DNA of 64,000 nt, taken from the NCBI RefSeq assembly GCF_900109055.1, contig NZ_FOIV01000002.1, positions 789,414 through 853,413 on the forward strand. Reading direction: 5' to 3'. Under the pieces are notes generated by a model. The model searched no databases and was not told the origin of the DNA. It saw nothing but the letters and a program-made list of their open reading frames with translations. This document shows positions 55,771-63,868 of the stretch, in pieces. This DNA is from Prevotella sp. khp7. GTDB taxonomy: Bacteria > Bacteroidota > Bacteroidia > Bacteroidales > Bacteroidaceae. The position numbers and the translations under genes were made by a program. Within the stretch, counting starts at the first letter, position 1. Every line of letters starts with the position of its first letter.

Positions 55771-57363
55771 TTAAATGGCCATGATCCGTTGCTCAAACTC
55801 ATCATTATCCACGATAGATTTGTTTTTAACGCGGGTTTTGTAGGTATTAATGGTATGAACGGAGTAGTCGAGGAAACTGGCAATGCTATCACTGTCGGTG
55901 ATACCCAGACGTATTAATGCAAAGATACGCATCTCGGTGGTAAGTGACTTCTCGTTGTCTGGCATCTTTTGGTCTTTCTCATCGAAAAGTTTGTTGTACT
56001 CACTTATAAAATGAGGAAATAGTTTAAGGAAGGTCTCATCAAAACCATTGAACATGTTCTTGCGATCAGCCATCAACTCTGATTCTTTCAGCGATGTCTG
56101 TAGGTTTTCATATTGTCGGGTGACAATCTTGCGGTCTAAGGTCTTATAGAGTTTCTCCACCTTATTAATATATTGGGCATTGATATAGAAGGTTTTGCCG
56201 ATATACTCATTTTTGATGGCATTTGCTTCTGAGAGTTGGGCATTGGTCAGTTGGAGTTCCGTATTCCTATCAACAATGGTCTTACGGGCCTCTTTGAGTT
56301 TCTTAATCTGTTTCCAGATAATGTAGGTGGCAATGAGCAAGCAGACAACGGCTAGCAGAGCTACGATAAGGGCTGTTGTGATGGCATTTCGTTCGTTCTT
56401 GATGATGTTGTATCTGTCTTGCTCGATAATCGGCAGGATATTACCTATCTGAATCTTTCTCTGGCGGGCATCGTAGAAGTTGGCATCGTTCATCGACTCC
56501 TGGACAAAGCGGGTGGCGCGTTCAATATCTCCGTCTTCGTATAGCATCTCGGCCAATACGCAAAGGGCTGTGGTCTCTTTGGTGGCAGTCTCGTTATCGT
56601 AGATAGCGGCCTGAGCCAGATAGTCTTTGGCTGCTTCGCGTTCTTTCTGGGAGATACTAATCCACCCTAGACAGGACGACACGATGGCTTTGATATGGGG
56701 ATCGAGAAGAGAATCTTTCCATAGCGATTTGAATGTCTCGATACTTTGATCGTAGTGGTACTCCTTCATCTGTCTCATAGCTACGGCATAGAGCCAGTCG
56801 GACGATTGCGGTGTGAGATATCTCAGCAATGAGTCGGTGTATATGCCTCCTTGGGTTACATATTTTTTCTGATAGGGCATGGAGTGGTTAAAGTCGGCCA
56901 TATCGTAGTTCAGACGACTTGCCATCCAGAAGAACTTCTTGCGATAGTCGGTTGAAGCCTCCTTGATATCAATACTCTCGAGTGTTTCGAAAGCTTCCTT
57001 GTATAGACCTGCCGACGACAGACAGAATGCCACTGCGCATTTTGCCTCGATGATATAATCCTTCTTTCTCAGGGCAATAGCGGTTTCTAGACTCTTTTGT
57101 GCATAGAGATGTGCTGAATCGTATTTATACGACTTGTATTCGTCGTATAATTGGTGATAGAGTTGATATAGAGAGAGCGTATTGCTGACATCTGCTAGTT
57201 GCTGACGGATGTCGGCAATACGAGTCTCTTTTGCTTTTACATAATCTGCCTTATGTTCAAGACTATTTTCCAACCTCTGGATGACGTTTGAATGTTGGGT
57301 TGCCGACCAGCTATTGGGGCAACCAAGGAACAGAAGGATGAAAAACAGTATATGGCGCATCAC
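55771..57363 (-). CDS. SusR-like (DUF6377) membrane regulator of PUL 3
   Basis: 530 residues. Signal peptide or first membrane segment (about 1-21), periplasmic TPR-like helical region (about 25-310), a membrane helix (about 328-350), a cytoplasmic coiled coil (about 351-385), and a DUF6377 segment ending in an HTH (about 477-520, with IASFLDYSVHTINTYKTRV). This is the layout of SusR, the starch activator of Bacteroides thetaiotaomicron. It is the likely activator of the PUL 3 operon, whose promoter begins 130 bases downstream. The start codon lies 7 bases behind the rseP stop, so it is probably co-transcribed with housekeeping genes. Confidence 0.85.
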   Translation of the reverse strand: MMRHILFFILLFLGCPNSWSATQHSNVIQRLENSLEHKADYVKAKETRIADIRQQLADVSNTLSLYQLYHQLYDEYKSYKYDSAHLYAQKSLETAIALRKKDYIIEAKCAVAFCLSSAGLYKEAFETLESIDIKEASTDYRKKFFWMASRLNYDMADFNHSMPYQKKYVTQGGIYTDSLLRYLTPQSSDWLYAVAMRQMKEYHYDQSIETFKSLWKDSLLDPHIKAIVSSCLGWISISQKEREAAKDYLAQAAIYDNETATKETTALCVLAEMLYEDGDIERATRFVQESMNDANFYDARQRKIQIGNILPIIEQDRYNIIKNERNAITTALIVALLAVVCLLIATYIIWKQIKKLKEARKTIVDRNTELQLTNAQLSEANAIKNEYIGKTFYINAQYINKVEKLYKTLDRKIVTRQYENLQTSLKESELMADRKNMFNGFDETFLKLFPHFISEYNKLFDEKDQKMPDNEKSLTTEMRIFALIRLGITDSDSIASFLDYSVHTINTYKTRVKNKSIVDNDEFEQRIMAI

Positions 57364-57370
57364 GTTTTGA

Positions 57371-58756
57371 TTACATATAACCTAACCAGCGTAGGATATC
57401 ATTGAGGTTTGCCACGACCATCAGGAGTATCAGGAGACCGAAGCCGAAGTACTCGGCGCGGATCATGAATGTCTCTGAGGGCTTGCGGCGTGTAATCATC
57501 TCATAAATCAGGAACAATACATGGCCGCCGTCAAGAGCGGGGATAGGCAGAATGTTCATGAAGGCCAAAATAATAGAGAGGAACGCTGTCATCTTCCAGA
57601 AAAGATACCAGTCCCATACTGGAGGGAAGAGGCTGCCAATAGCTCCGAAACCGCCAATTGATTTGGCACCATCGGCGGTGAAGACATACTTCATGTCGCC
57701 AACATAGCCTGCCAGCACATTCCAGCCGTACTTGATGCCAGCGGGGATGCTCTCTAAGAAACCATATTCACGGGTGTAGGGCTCGTAAAGACCAGCCAGG
57801 CTCTTAACGAAGAAGCCGAGCTTCAACTCTGATGTAAGTGTGACTGTAGCAGTGTCTCTTGCTTCGTTACGTTCATAAACGATAGTTGCAGTGCGCACCT
57901 TCATACTATCGGCCTGTGTCTTGGCTGCAGCCATCATGTCCTCGAGAATACCAAGTTGATCAGTAAATTCGTTATAGCTGTCGATAGGTGTATCGTTGAT
58001 GGCTATAATCTTGTCACCTTTCTGTAATCCCATAGAGGCTGCGGGGGAGTCGGCCATCACACTGTCAACCTCAGCGGGAACGAGCGGACGCACAAACGAA
58101 GGCTCTGCCTTCATCATACCAAGCAGGTTGATGTCGCCAGGCAGACTCAGGCTCATCTGTTGGCCGTCGCGAACCAAGTCGACACGCTTGGCTTCTGAGA
58201 GGTCGCGATAGAGGTCTGCTGAGAAGTCCTTGAAGGTGCCTTTGTCGGTGCCAAGGAGGATATCACCATCTTGGAAACCTAATGCTTTAGCCTCGGCATT
58301 GAACTTCATACCTAGAGTCATATCCTTGACTGGGATATAGGTGTCGCCCCAGTAGAAAAGAATCATTGAGTAGATGAACAAGGCCAGTAGGAAGTTAACA
58401 AGTACACCGCCAATCATGACCAGCAGTCGCTGCCAGGCTGGTTTGGCACGGAACTCCCAAGACTGTACGGGCTGCTTCATCTGATCGGTATCAAAACTCT
58501 CGTCGATCATACCGGCAATCTTACAGTAGCCGCCCAAAGGCAACCAACCCATACCGTATTGCGTAGTGCTGTTTTTGGGCTTCCATTTAAAGATAGAACC
58601 GTCCCACTTCCAGATGCTAGGGTCGAAGAAAAGATAGAACTTATCGACACGGATGCCAAAAAGCTTGGCAAAGAAGAAATGACCGCCCTCATGGAGCAGT
58701 ACTAAAAGTCCTATTGCCAGCATGAACTGCAATAGACGAATCAGAAATATATCCAT
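57371..58756 (-). CDS. rseP: RIP metalloprotease RseP (site-2 protease)
   Basis: 461 residues. The first membrane helix carries the zinc motif HEGGH (residues 22-26); one PDZ region lies around 195-290 with a second, degenerate one before it, and the C-terminal membrane helices hold the third-ligand motif PIPALDGGH. It cleaves membrane-spanning anti-sigma factors or leftover signal peptides within the inner membrane. It sits 24 bases behind dxr in the order dxr-rseP common in Bacteroidota. Confidence 0.92.
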   Translation of the reverse strand: MDIFLIRLLQFMLAIGLLVLLHEGGHFFFAKLFGIRVDKFYLFFDPSIWKWDGSIFKWKPKNSTTQYGMGWLPLGGYCKIAGMIDESFDTDQMKQPVQSWEFRAKPAWQRLLVMIGGVLVNFLLALFIYSMILFYWGDTYIPVKDMTLGMKFNAEAKALGFQDGDILLGTDKGTFKDFSADLYRDLSEAKRVDLVRDGQQMSLSLPGDINLLGMMKAEPSFVRPLVPAEVDSVMADSPAASMGLQKGDKIIAINDTPIDSYNEFTDQLGILEDMMAAAKTQADSMKVRTATIVYERNEARDTATVTLTSELKLGFFVKSLAGLYEPYTREYGFLESIPAGIKYGWNVLAGYVGDMKYVFTADGAKSIGGFGAIGSLFPPVWDWYLFWKMTAFLSIILAFMNILPIPALDGGHVLFLIYEMITRRKPSETFMIRAEYFGFGLLILLMVVANLNDILRWLGYM

Positions 58757-58780
58757 AATCCTTTTACCTTATTCTTATTA

Positions 58781-59938
58781 TTACTTATTCATTAGTTCGG
58801 TTGCAATACGGCGGGCCTCGGCATCGGTGGCTATGTACGTTTCGTAAGATGGATTCTTATCAAACGTAGCACGCTGCATGGTCTCGGCTATGATGTCGCC
58901 CATCTGCAGGAAACCACACTTGTCTTCCAAAAAGCCGCGGTTCACGATTTCGTTTGCGGCGTTTACGATACAAGGCATGTTACCGCCCTTGTTGATAGCC
59001 TCGAAGGCGAGAGCCAGACAACGGAACTTGTTCAAGTCGGGTTCGAAGAATTCCAGGTGCTGGGCCTTGAAGAGGTCGAGACGCTCACCGCTCAGGTGCA
59101 GACGCTGGGGGAATGAGAAAGCGTACTGAATGGGCAGGCGCATGTCGGGCACACCCAACTGAGCTTTCACGCTGCCATCTTGGAATTGTACGGCACTATG
59201 AACAATCGACTGTGGGTGAACCAATACCTGAATCTGGTTGGCTTCAACGCCAAAGAGCCATTTGGCCTCAATCACCTCGAAACCCTTGTTCATCATCGAA
59301 GCCGAGTCGATGGTTATCTTGGCACCCATGTCCCATGTGGGATGGCGTAGGGCGTCGGCTTTGGTCACATGGGCAATCTCTTCCATCGACTTCAGACGGA
59401 ACGGACCGCCTGAGGCTGTGAGCAGAATCTTCTCAATAGGGTTCTGGTCTTCACCGACAAGACTCTGGAAGATAGCAGAGTGCTCGCTGTCAACGGGAAG
59501 AATGGGGGTGTGGTACTGCTGGGCCAATTGCAGAATAAGTTCACCTGCAACAACCAGTGTTTCCTTGTTGGCCAGACAAATGGTCTTGCCTGCCTTGATA
59601 GCGTGGATGGTGGGGTTGAGACCGGAAAAACCTACCATGGCAGTGAGCACCATGTCGATAGGACCTGCCTCTACTATCTCGTCGAGCGCCTTAGCGCCAG
59701 CATATACCTTCACGTCGGGCATGTCGCTCATCAGCGACTTCAGTTCGTCATAACGCTGCTCGTTAGCAATGACGATGGCGGCGGGCTTGAACTTATGAGC
59801 CTGCTCTGCCAGCAGTTGTACTTTATTGTTAGCTGTCAGACAGTACACTTCGTACAGGTCTGAATGTTCCTCGATCACTTCGAGGGCTTGTGTTCCAATA
59901 GACCCGGTAGAACCGAGTATGGCTATTTGCTTCTTCAT
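58781..59938 (-). CDS. dxr: 1-deoxy-D-xylulose 5-phosphate reductoisomerase
   Basis: 385 residues from the ATG at 59938, which begins with the NADPH-binding motif (IAILGSTGSIG) and overlaps the rimM stop as ATGA; the frame runs 69 codons further upstream but only as rimM shadow. Motifs for metal and substrate binding are present (PVDSEHSAIFQSL, TASGGPFR, GAKITIDSASMMNKGFEVIEA trimmed here to the key Lys, Asp and Glu residues). Converts DXP to MEP, the first committed step of the non-mevalonate isoprenoid route. Confidence 0.96.
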   Translation of the reverse strand: MKKQIAILGSTGSIGTQALEVIEEHSDLYEVYCLTANNKVQLLAEQAHKFKPAAIVIANEQRYDELKSLMSDMPDVKVYAGAKALDEIVEAGPIDMVLTAMVGFSGLNPTIHAIKAGKTICLANKETLVVAGELILQLAQQYHTPILPVDSEHSAIFQSLVGEDQNPIEKILLTASGGPFRLKSMEEIAHVTKADALRHPTWDMGAKITIDSASMMNKGFEVIEAKWLFGVEANQIQVLVHPQSIVHSAVQFQDGSVKAQLGVPDMRLPIQYAFSFPQRLHLSGERLDLFKAQHLEFFEPDLNKFRCLALAFEAINKGGNMPCIVNAANEIVNRGFLEDKCGFLQMGDIIAETMQRATFDKNPSYETYIATDAEARRIATELMNK

Positions 59939-60444
59939 AATTCCAAAATGCCTTCCGGCAATTCTATTTCTATTTGATGTTTCTTTGTATCTACATTGGT
60001 AATGAGTTCTTCTGAAGCTGGAATCAGACGGCCGTCTTCCAGTTCGAAGAGAATGTTGATGGTGGCATCGTCGATAGAGGCTATCTTGCCTATGGTGTTT
60101 CCTGTATTCGCCTCTATGAGCTCGTAACCCACAAGGGCCGACCATGAGAGGGAGTCGCTGTCTTCATCAGCCAACTCGCGTGGGAAGTAGACATCGCAGC
60201 CCGTCAATTCTCTTACTTGTTCCTGTGTGTCCATACCCTCAAACTTTATCAGGGCATTGCTGTCGCTCTTGAAGCGATACTCTTCAATAAAGAAGGGTAC
60301 GAGGATGCTGTCGATGTCGAGAATCAGGTAGTCGGCATCCACACGGTCGAACACATCGTCATCGAAGAGAAAGCTGATCTCTCCCTTCACACCGTGCGCC
60401 TTGCCCAGCTTACCTATCTTATATACTTCTTCTCTTCTGATCAT
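59935..60444 (-). CDS. rimM: Ribosome maturation factor RimM
   Basis: 169 residues, the usual length. N-terminal RimM beta barrel (about 5-90, VYKIGKLGKAHGVKGEISF) followed by a PRC barrel (about 98-169, VGYELIEANTGNTIGKI). Assists assembly of the 30S head by binding S19. Start overlaps the murA stop by one base (TAATG) and its stop overlaps dxr (ATGA), so the three are translationally coupled. Confidence 0.93.
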   Translation of the reverse strand: MIRREEVYKIGKLGKAHGVKGEISFLFDDDVFDRVDADYLILDIDSILVPFFIEEYRFKSDSNALIKFEGMDTQEQVRELTGCDVYFPRELADEDSDSLSWSALVGYELIEANTGNTIGKIASIDDATINILFELEDGRLIPASEELITNVDTKKHQIEIELPEGILEL

Positions 60445-61751
60445 TATTCACTTCTGGTAATCTTTGCACCAAGCGCATTCAGGCGACTCTCAATGTTCTC
60501 GTAACCACGGTCTATCTGCTCGATATTGTCGATACGGCTGGTTCCTGTGGCACTCATAGCGGCAATCAGCAGGGCAATACCTGCACGGATGTCCGGGCTC
60601 GACATGCGACCGCCGCGAAGGGTTATCTTACGATCGTGGCCTACGACTACGGCTCGATGCGGATCGCAGAGAATAATCTGGGCGCCCATGTCAATCAGCT
60701 TGTCGACAAAGAACAGTCTGCTCTCAAACATCTTTTGGTGGAACAGCACGCTGCCGCGAGCCTGCGTAGCCACAACGATGAGCACTGATAGCAAGTCGGG
60801 GGTCAGACCAGGCCAGGGCGCATCAGCCAGAGTCATGATAGTACCGTCGATAAACGATTGTATCTCATAATGCTTCTGGCGCGGAATCACCAGATCGTCA
60901 TTCTCAACCTTGATCTTTACTCCCAGACGGCGGAATGCATCGGGAATGATGCCAAGGTCTTTTACCGAAACGTTCTTGATACGGATGCCGTCGCCACACA
61001 TGGCTGCCATGCCGATAAACGAGCCTACTTCAATCATGTCGGGAAGAATCCTGTGCTCTGCCCCGTGAAGTCGGTCTACGCCTACAATGTTCAGCAGGTT
61101 TGAACCTATGCCGCTGATGTTGGCTCCCATCTGGTTCAGCAGATGACAGAGCTGCTGGAGATAAGGTTCACAGGCCGCATTGTAGATGGTGGTCGTACCT
61201 TTGGCAAAGACCGCTGCCATCACGATGTTGGCCGTACCTGTGACAGATGCCTCGTCGAGTAACATATAAGTGCCCTTCAGGCGTTTGGCCGCTATCTCGT
61301 AGACGTCACGACCAGGTATGCGAGTGAACTTGGCACCCAGTTTCTCGAAACCTAAGAAGTGGGTGTCGAGTCTGCGGCGGCCTATCTTGTCGCCACCGGG
61401 TTTCGTGATGACGGCTTTGCCCATGCGTGCCAGCAGCGGACCAATCATCAAGACGCTACCGCGTAATGCTGCGCACTTCTTGACAAACTCGTCGCTCTCC
61501 AGATAATCGAGCTTCAACTCGTCGGCTTGGAAAGTGTAGGTGCCCGAGCCTTCAGAAGAAACCTTCACGCCGATATCGCGTAGCAACTGAATCAGATTGT
61601 TCACGTCGCGGATATCGGGAATGTTGTTGATGGTCACTTTCTCCTCTGTCAGCAGCGAGGCACAAATCACCTGCAGGGCCTCGTTCTTGGCTCCCTGCGG
61701 TGTGATGGTTCCTGATAGCAGATGCCCGCCTTCAATGATGAATGATGCCAT
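60444..61751 (-). CDS. murA: UDP-N-acetylglucosamine 1-carboxyvinyltransferase with Asp at the fosfomycin site
   Basis: 435 residues, full length, two inside-out alpha/beta barrels. Substrate Lys-Asn pair GAKNEALQ at 20-27. The loop that holds the catalytic Cys in E. coli (PGGCAIG, Cys115) reads PGGDKIG with D121. The same Cys-to-Asp change is known in Mycobacterium, Chlamydia and Borrelia MurA, which stay active but are not alkylated by fosfomycin. Catalyses the first committed step of peptidoglycan synthesis. Eight bases behind the DUF4290 gene. Confidence 0.95.
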   Translation of the reverse strand: MASFIIEGGHLLSGTITPQGAKNEALQVICASLLTEEKVTINNIPDIRDVNNLIQLLRDIGVKVSSEGSGTYTFQADELKLDYLESDEFVKKCAALRGSVLMIGPLLARMGKAVITKPGGDKIGRRRLDTHFLGFEKLGAKFTRIPGRDVYEIAAKRLKGTYMLLDEASVTGTANIVMAAVFAKGTTTIYNAACEPYLQQLCHLLNQMGANISGIGSNLLNIVGVDRLHGAEHRILPDMIEVGSFIGMAAMCGDGIRIKNVSVKDLGIIPDAFRRLGVKIKVENDDLVIPRQKHYEIQSFIDGTIMTLADAPWPGLTPDLLSVLIVVATQARGSVLFHQKMFESRLFFVDKLIDMGAQIILCDPHRAVVVGHDRKITLRGGRMSSPDIRAGIALLIAAMSATGTSRIDNIEQIDRGYENIESRLNALGAKITRSE

Positions 61752-61759
61752 TCTTCCGT

Positions 61760-62365
61760 TTATTTCTTTTTCTTACTCTTCTTGCCGTCGTCGGCCGAAA
61801 TCTTCTCAAACTTGAAGTTGTTGAGGTCGAGCTGGATGATGCCGTTGGTGAAATGCGCCAGGTCGCTGGCCACGCGCTCGTCATCCATCGAACCGTGTCC
61901 CCAGGTAGCCAGGTCGCGCTTCATCTGGTTGGCTGTGTAGAAAGTCAGAGCGTCGCGCTCCTCACCCTCGGGCATGGTCTTCAGCTTCTCAAACAGTTCC
62001 TCTATGAGTCTGCCATAGTGGCGCAGTCTTACACGGTCCTTCGGCAGTTTCATAGGCTGAGGCTTCGAGAGAATCTTGTCTGCCCCTGAGATGTCATAGG
62101 GCCAGTCAATCTCCAGCTCCCGATGACTCATCAGGTAGAGATGGTCCCAAAGTGTCTGCTCATAGTTGGCATTATCTTTCAGTTGGGGATTCCTGGTCTC
62201 CATCTGCTTTATAATTGCCTGAGCGCATTTCAGGCGCTCTTCCTTTGTGGGCAGCTCGCAGGCGTAGGCAATCATCTTCTGAATCTCGCGGCCATACTCT
62301 GGCATGATGAGCTTCTCGCGCTGCGTGTTGTAATCTAATCCTTTGATATCCATATTGTTATTCAT
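61760..62365 (-). CDS. DUF4290 domain protein
   Basis: 201 residues, soluble and highly charged, with a basic tail (KKSKKKK). Matches the DUF4290 family of Bacteroidota throughout (LDYNTQREKLIMPEYGR near the start, LWDHLYLMSH in the middle, NQMKRDLATWG later). No function is established. It lies between tsaB and murA with gaps of 3 and 8 bases, so it is part of the operon; the constant linkage with tRNA, ribosome and wall genes suggests a core cellular role. A second in-frame ATG five codons later is possible as start. Confidence 0.85.
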   Translation of the reverse strand: MNNNMDIKGLDYNTQREKLIMPEYGREIQKMIAYACELPTKEERLKCAQAIIKQMETRNPQLKDNANYEQTLWDHLYLMSHRELEIDWPYDISGADKILSKPQPMKLPKDRVRLRHYGRLIEELFEKLKTMPEGEERDALTFYTANQMKRDLATWGHGSMDDERVASDLAHFTNGIIQLDLNNFKFEKISADDGKKSKKKK

Positions 62366-62368
62366 TAT

Positions 62369-63064
62369 TTACACGTTTAAGAGGTTTTTTGGCATCTTTG
62401 CCACAAAGTCCTTCAGGTAGTAAGGCGCGAAATAGGCCACATCCTCCGTCTGGTCGTTCAAGAGTCTCTTTTCTGCCAAGGGCTGCATCCACTTGGCCAA
62501 GGGTTCAATACCTTCTATCAGGTGAGCGTTGGGGTGGTTGATCGCCTCCATACATTTCTTGGCACCATTACCGAAGAAATAAACTGGATGCTGGTCAAGA
62601 TACTCCTTGTAAGTCTCACCATCCACAATGTCGGCGCCAATCTCTCTGATGGGCTTCAGGCCTCGGTCGTAGATGCCTGCATAGACTTCCATCCTCCTGG
62701 CGTCAAGCATCGGACAAAGCAACGCGTCTTCTTCTACCATCTCGCGTAGCAACACAGGCACACAGAGCAGCTCCAGAGTAGGCACGGCTATCAGCTTCAG
62801 GTTTCTGCCATAGCAGATGCCCTTGGCCATCGAAACGCCGATGCGCAAACCAGTGTATGAGCCCGGACCGCAACTCACAGCCACGGCGTCAAAGGGAATG
62901 GCGTGGTTGTCGGTAAACGAGAGTGCCTCGTCAACCATCGTCCCCAGGCGCTCTGCGTGGTTCGGACCGCTGTGGTCTTCTTGCTGAAAGATAACCTGCG
63001 AGTCTTCCGATACAGCAACGGAGCAAACGTCCGTACTGGTTTCTATATGTAATATTGTCGACAT
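62369..63064 (-). CDS. tsaB: tRNA threonylcarbamoyladenosine biosynthesis protein TsaB
   Basis: 231 residues. ASKHA-type fold with the N-terminal phosphate loop ILHIETSTDVCSVAV and the TsaB motif SCGPGSYTGLRIGVSMAKG (about 64-82). Lacks the metal-binding HxxxH of TsaD, as expected of TsaB. Works with TsaD and TsaE to make t6A37 in ANN-decoding tRNAs. First gene of the operon reading tsaB to rseP and, probably, the SusR-like gene. Confidence 0.94.
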   Translation of the reverse strand: MSTILHIETSTDVCSVAVSEDSQVIFQQEDHSGPNHAERLGTMVDEALSFTDNHAIPFDAVAVSCGPGSYTGLRIGVSMAKGICYGRNLKLIAVPTLELLCVPVLLREMVEEDALLCPMLDARRMEVYAGIYDRGLKPIREIGADIVDGETYKEYLDQHPVYFFGNGAKKCMEAINHPNAHLIEGIEPLAKWMQPLAEKRLLNDQTEDVAYFAPYYLKDFVAKMPKNLLNV

Positions 63065-63092
63065 ACTTCTTGTTCCTTATATTAATAAGGTG

Positions 63093-63127
63093 CAAAGGTA
63101 CGCATTTTCTTGGAATTTAAATACAAA
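63093..63127 (-). promoter_or_regulatory. Promoter of the tsaB operon
   Basis: Minus-strand -7 box TACCTTTG (63093-63100), 28 bases from the tsaB ATG. A TTTG (63124-63127) lies 23 bases upstream of it as possible -33 element, slightly far from the usual spacing. Confidence 0.6.
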
Positions 63128-63267
63128 TAATTGGTTTTTTTGCATTTATTCCAGCTTTTTATCGTAGGATAATTCCTTGCCAGCGGTAAGGTCTCTCGCT
63201 GACAGATATAAGTGCTGTTTATGGTAAAGTTGTTCTGTCTGGTTGTGACGATACTTATCGTTCCCAG

Positions 63268-63333
63268 CAATTTAGACTAAATTGCTCTGCAAAATAGATT
63301 AAATTGCTCACCAATTTAGACTAAATTGCAAAC
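63268..63333. repeat. 22-bp direct repeat array A, three units
   Basis: Three contiguous 22-base units (63268-63289, 63290-63311, 63312-63333). Units 1 and 3 share an 18-base core, unit 2 differs at a few positions. Each core is a near-perfect palindrome, AATTTAG-A-CTAAATT in units 1 and 3. No gene overlaps. Period 22 is about two DNA turns, so repeated binding of one protein on one face is plausible. Confidence 0.8.
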
Positions 63334-63358
63334 AAAGAGGCTATCTTTGTCAATATCA

Positions 63359-63378
63359 CGGCTGTTTGTTTACAGCCG
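63359..63378. other. Hairpin between the repeat arrays
   Basis: CGGCTGT (63359-63365) pairs with ACAGCCG (63372-63378) over a 6-base loop. No T run follows on either strand, so it does not look like a standard terminator. Confidence 0.5.
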
Positions 63379-63416
63379 CTCGATATGCTTCTGTCAGGAA
63401 CGGGTCTTATCTTTTT

Positions 63417-63492
63417 CGTAGTAGAGTTTGGTTTCCCCCGTAGTAAAGTGGCGGTTTCCTCGTAGTAAAGTCGGAGTTTGCCCGTAGTGCCC
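63417..63492. repeat. 22-bp direct repeat array B, three and a half units
   Basis: Units begin with CGTAGTA at 63417, 63439 and 63461, with a fourth partial unit at 63483 (CGTAGTGCCC). Consensus is about CGTAGTAAAGTnGGnGTTTCC. Period is exactly 22, as in array A, but the unit sequence is unrelated. A 61-codon minus-strand frame over the array is a by-product of the repeats, since 22 is not a multiple of 3 and no coding features exist. Confidence 0.8.
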
Positions 63493-63518
63493 TTCCGGTT
63501 GTGTGATTCCTTCGTTGT

Positions 63519-63552
63519 GCTCTCGCCTTATATAATATATAATAAGGTGAGC
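63519..63552. other. Inverted repeat upstream of the rRNA promoter
   Basis: CCTTAT (63526-63531) and ATAAGG (63542-63547) with a 10-base all-A/T loop, extended by GCTC (63519-63522) and GAGC (63549-63552). It lies about 75 bases upstream of the rRNA -33 box; it could be a factor-binding site or a weak terminator of leftward transcription. Confidence 0.4.
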
Positions 63553-63626
63553 GTTGTTTTTTGCCTTGACATTTATCAAGAGGCTGAAAATAATCGCATA
63601 AAAATCGAAAATTTCTTCTGAAAAGT

Positions 63627-63657
63627 TTTGCCGGTTCGAAAATTCTTCTTACCTTTG
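63627..63657 (+). promoter_or_regulatory. Ribosomal RNA operon promoter
   Basis: TTTG (63627-63630), 19 bases, then TACCTTTG (63650-63657): both boxes match the Bacteroidota consensus with ideal spacing, the best promoter in the window. Transcription should start near 63664, about 205 bases before the mature 16S end. Confidence 0.75.
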
Positions 63658-63868
63658 CACCCGCTAACGAGGAAACGACCTCTGTAAGCAGGCAAAAAGA
63701 AAGAGTTCTTTGAAAGATTTACATAGACAGAAGTAGTACAAGAAGCGAGAGCAGAGATGCTCTTGGGTAGAAAGAAACGAACCGTTTCAATTTCTTGAAT
63801 TTGGATAGTCGTTCTGAGACAGATAATGATTATTTTCTCTTGTAGAAAATATCGAAGATATAATTTAT
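63658..63868 (+). ncRNA. 16S rRNA leader with a boxA-like site
   Basis: Transcribed spacer between promoter and mature 16S. It contains GTTCTTTGAAA (63705-63715), similar to boxA antitermination elements of rRNA leaders. The later part should pair with sequence behind the 16S gene to form the RNase III stem, but the partner lies outside the window. Confidence 0.55.

Noticed and set aside
63082..63270. A 62-codon minus-strand frame between tsaB and repeat array A
   Set aside because: It covers the tsaB promoter and has no recognisable protein features.
63268..63492. Possible CRISPR array
   Set aside because: Units are contiguous with no unique spacers and no cas genes are near.
63394..63579. 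A 61-codon minus-strand frame over repeat array B
   Set aside because: Built from the 22-bp repeats; such frames are likely to be called hypothetical proteins but show no start signal or coding pattern.
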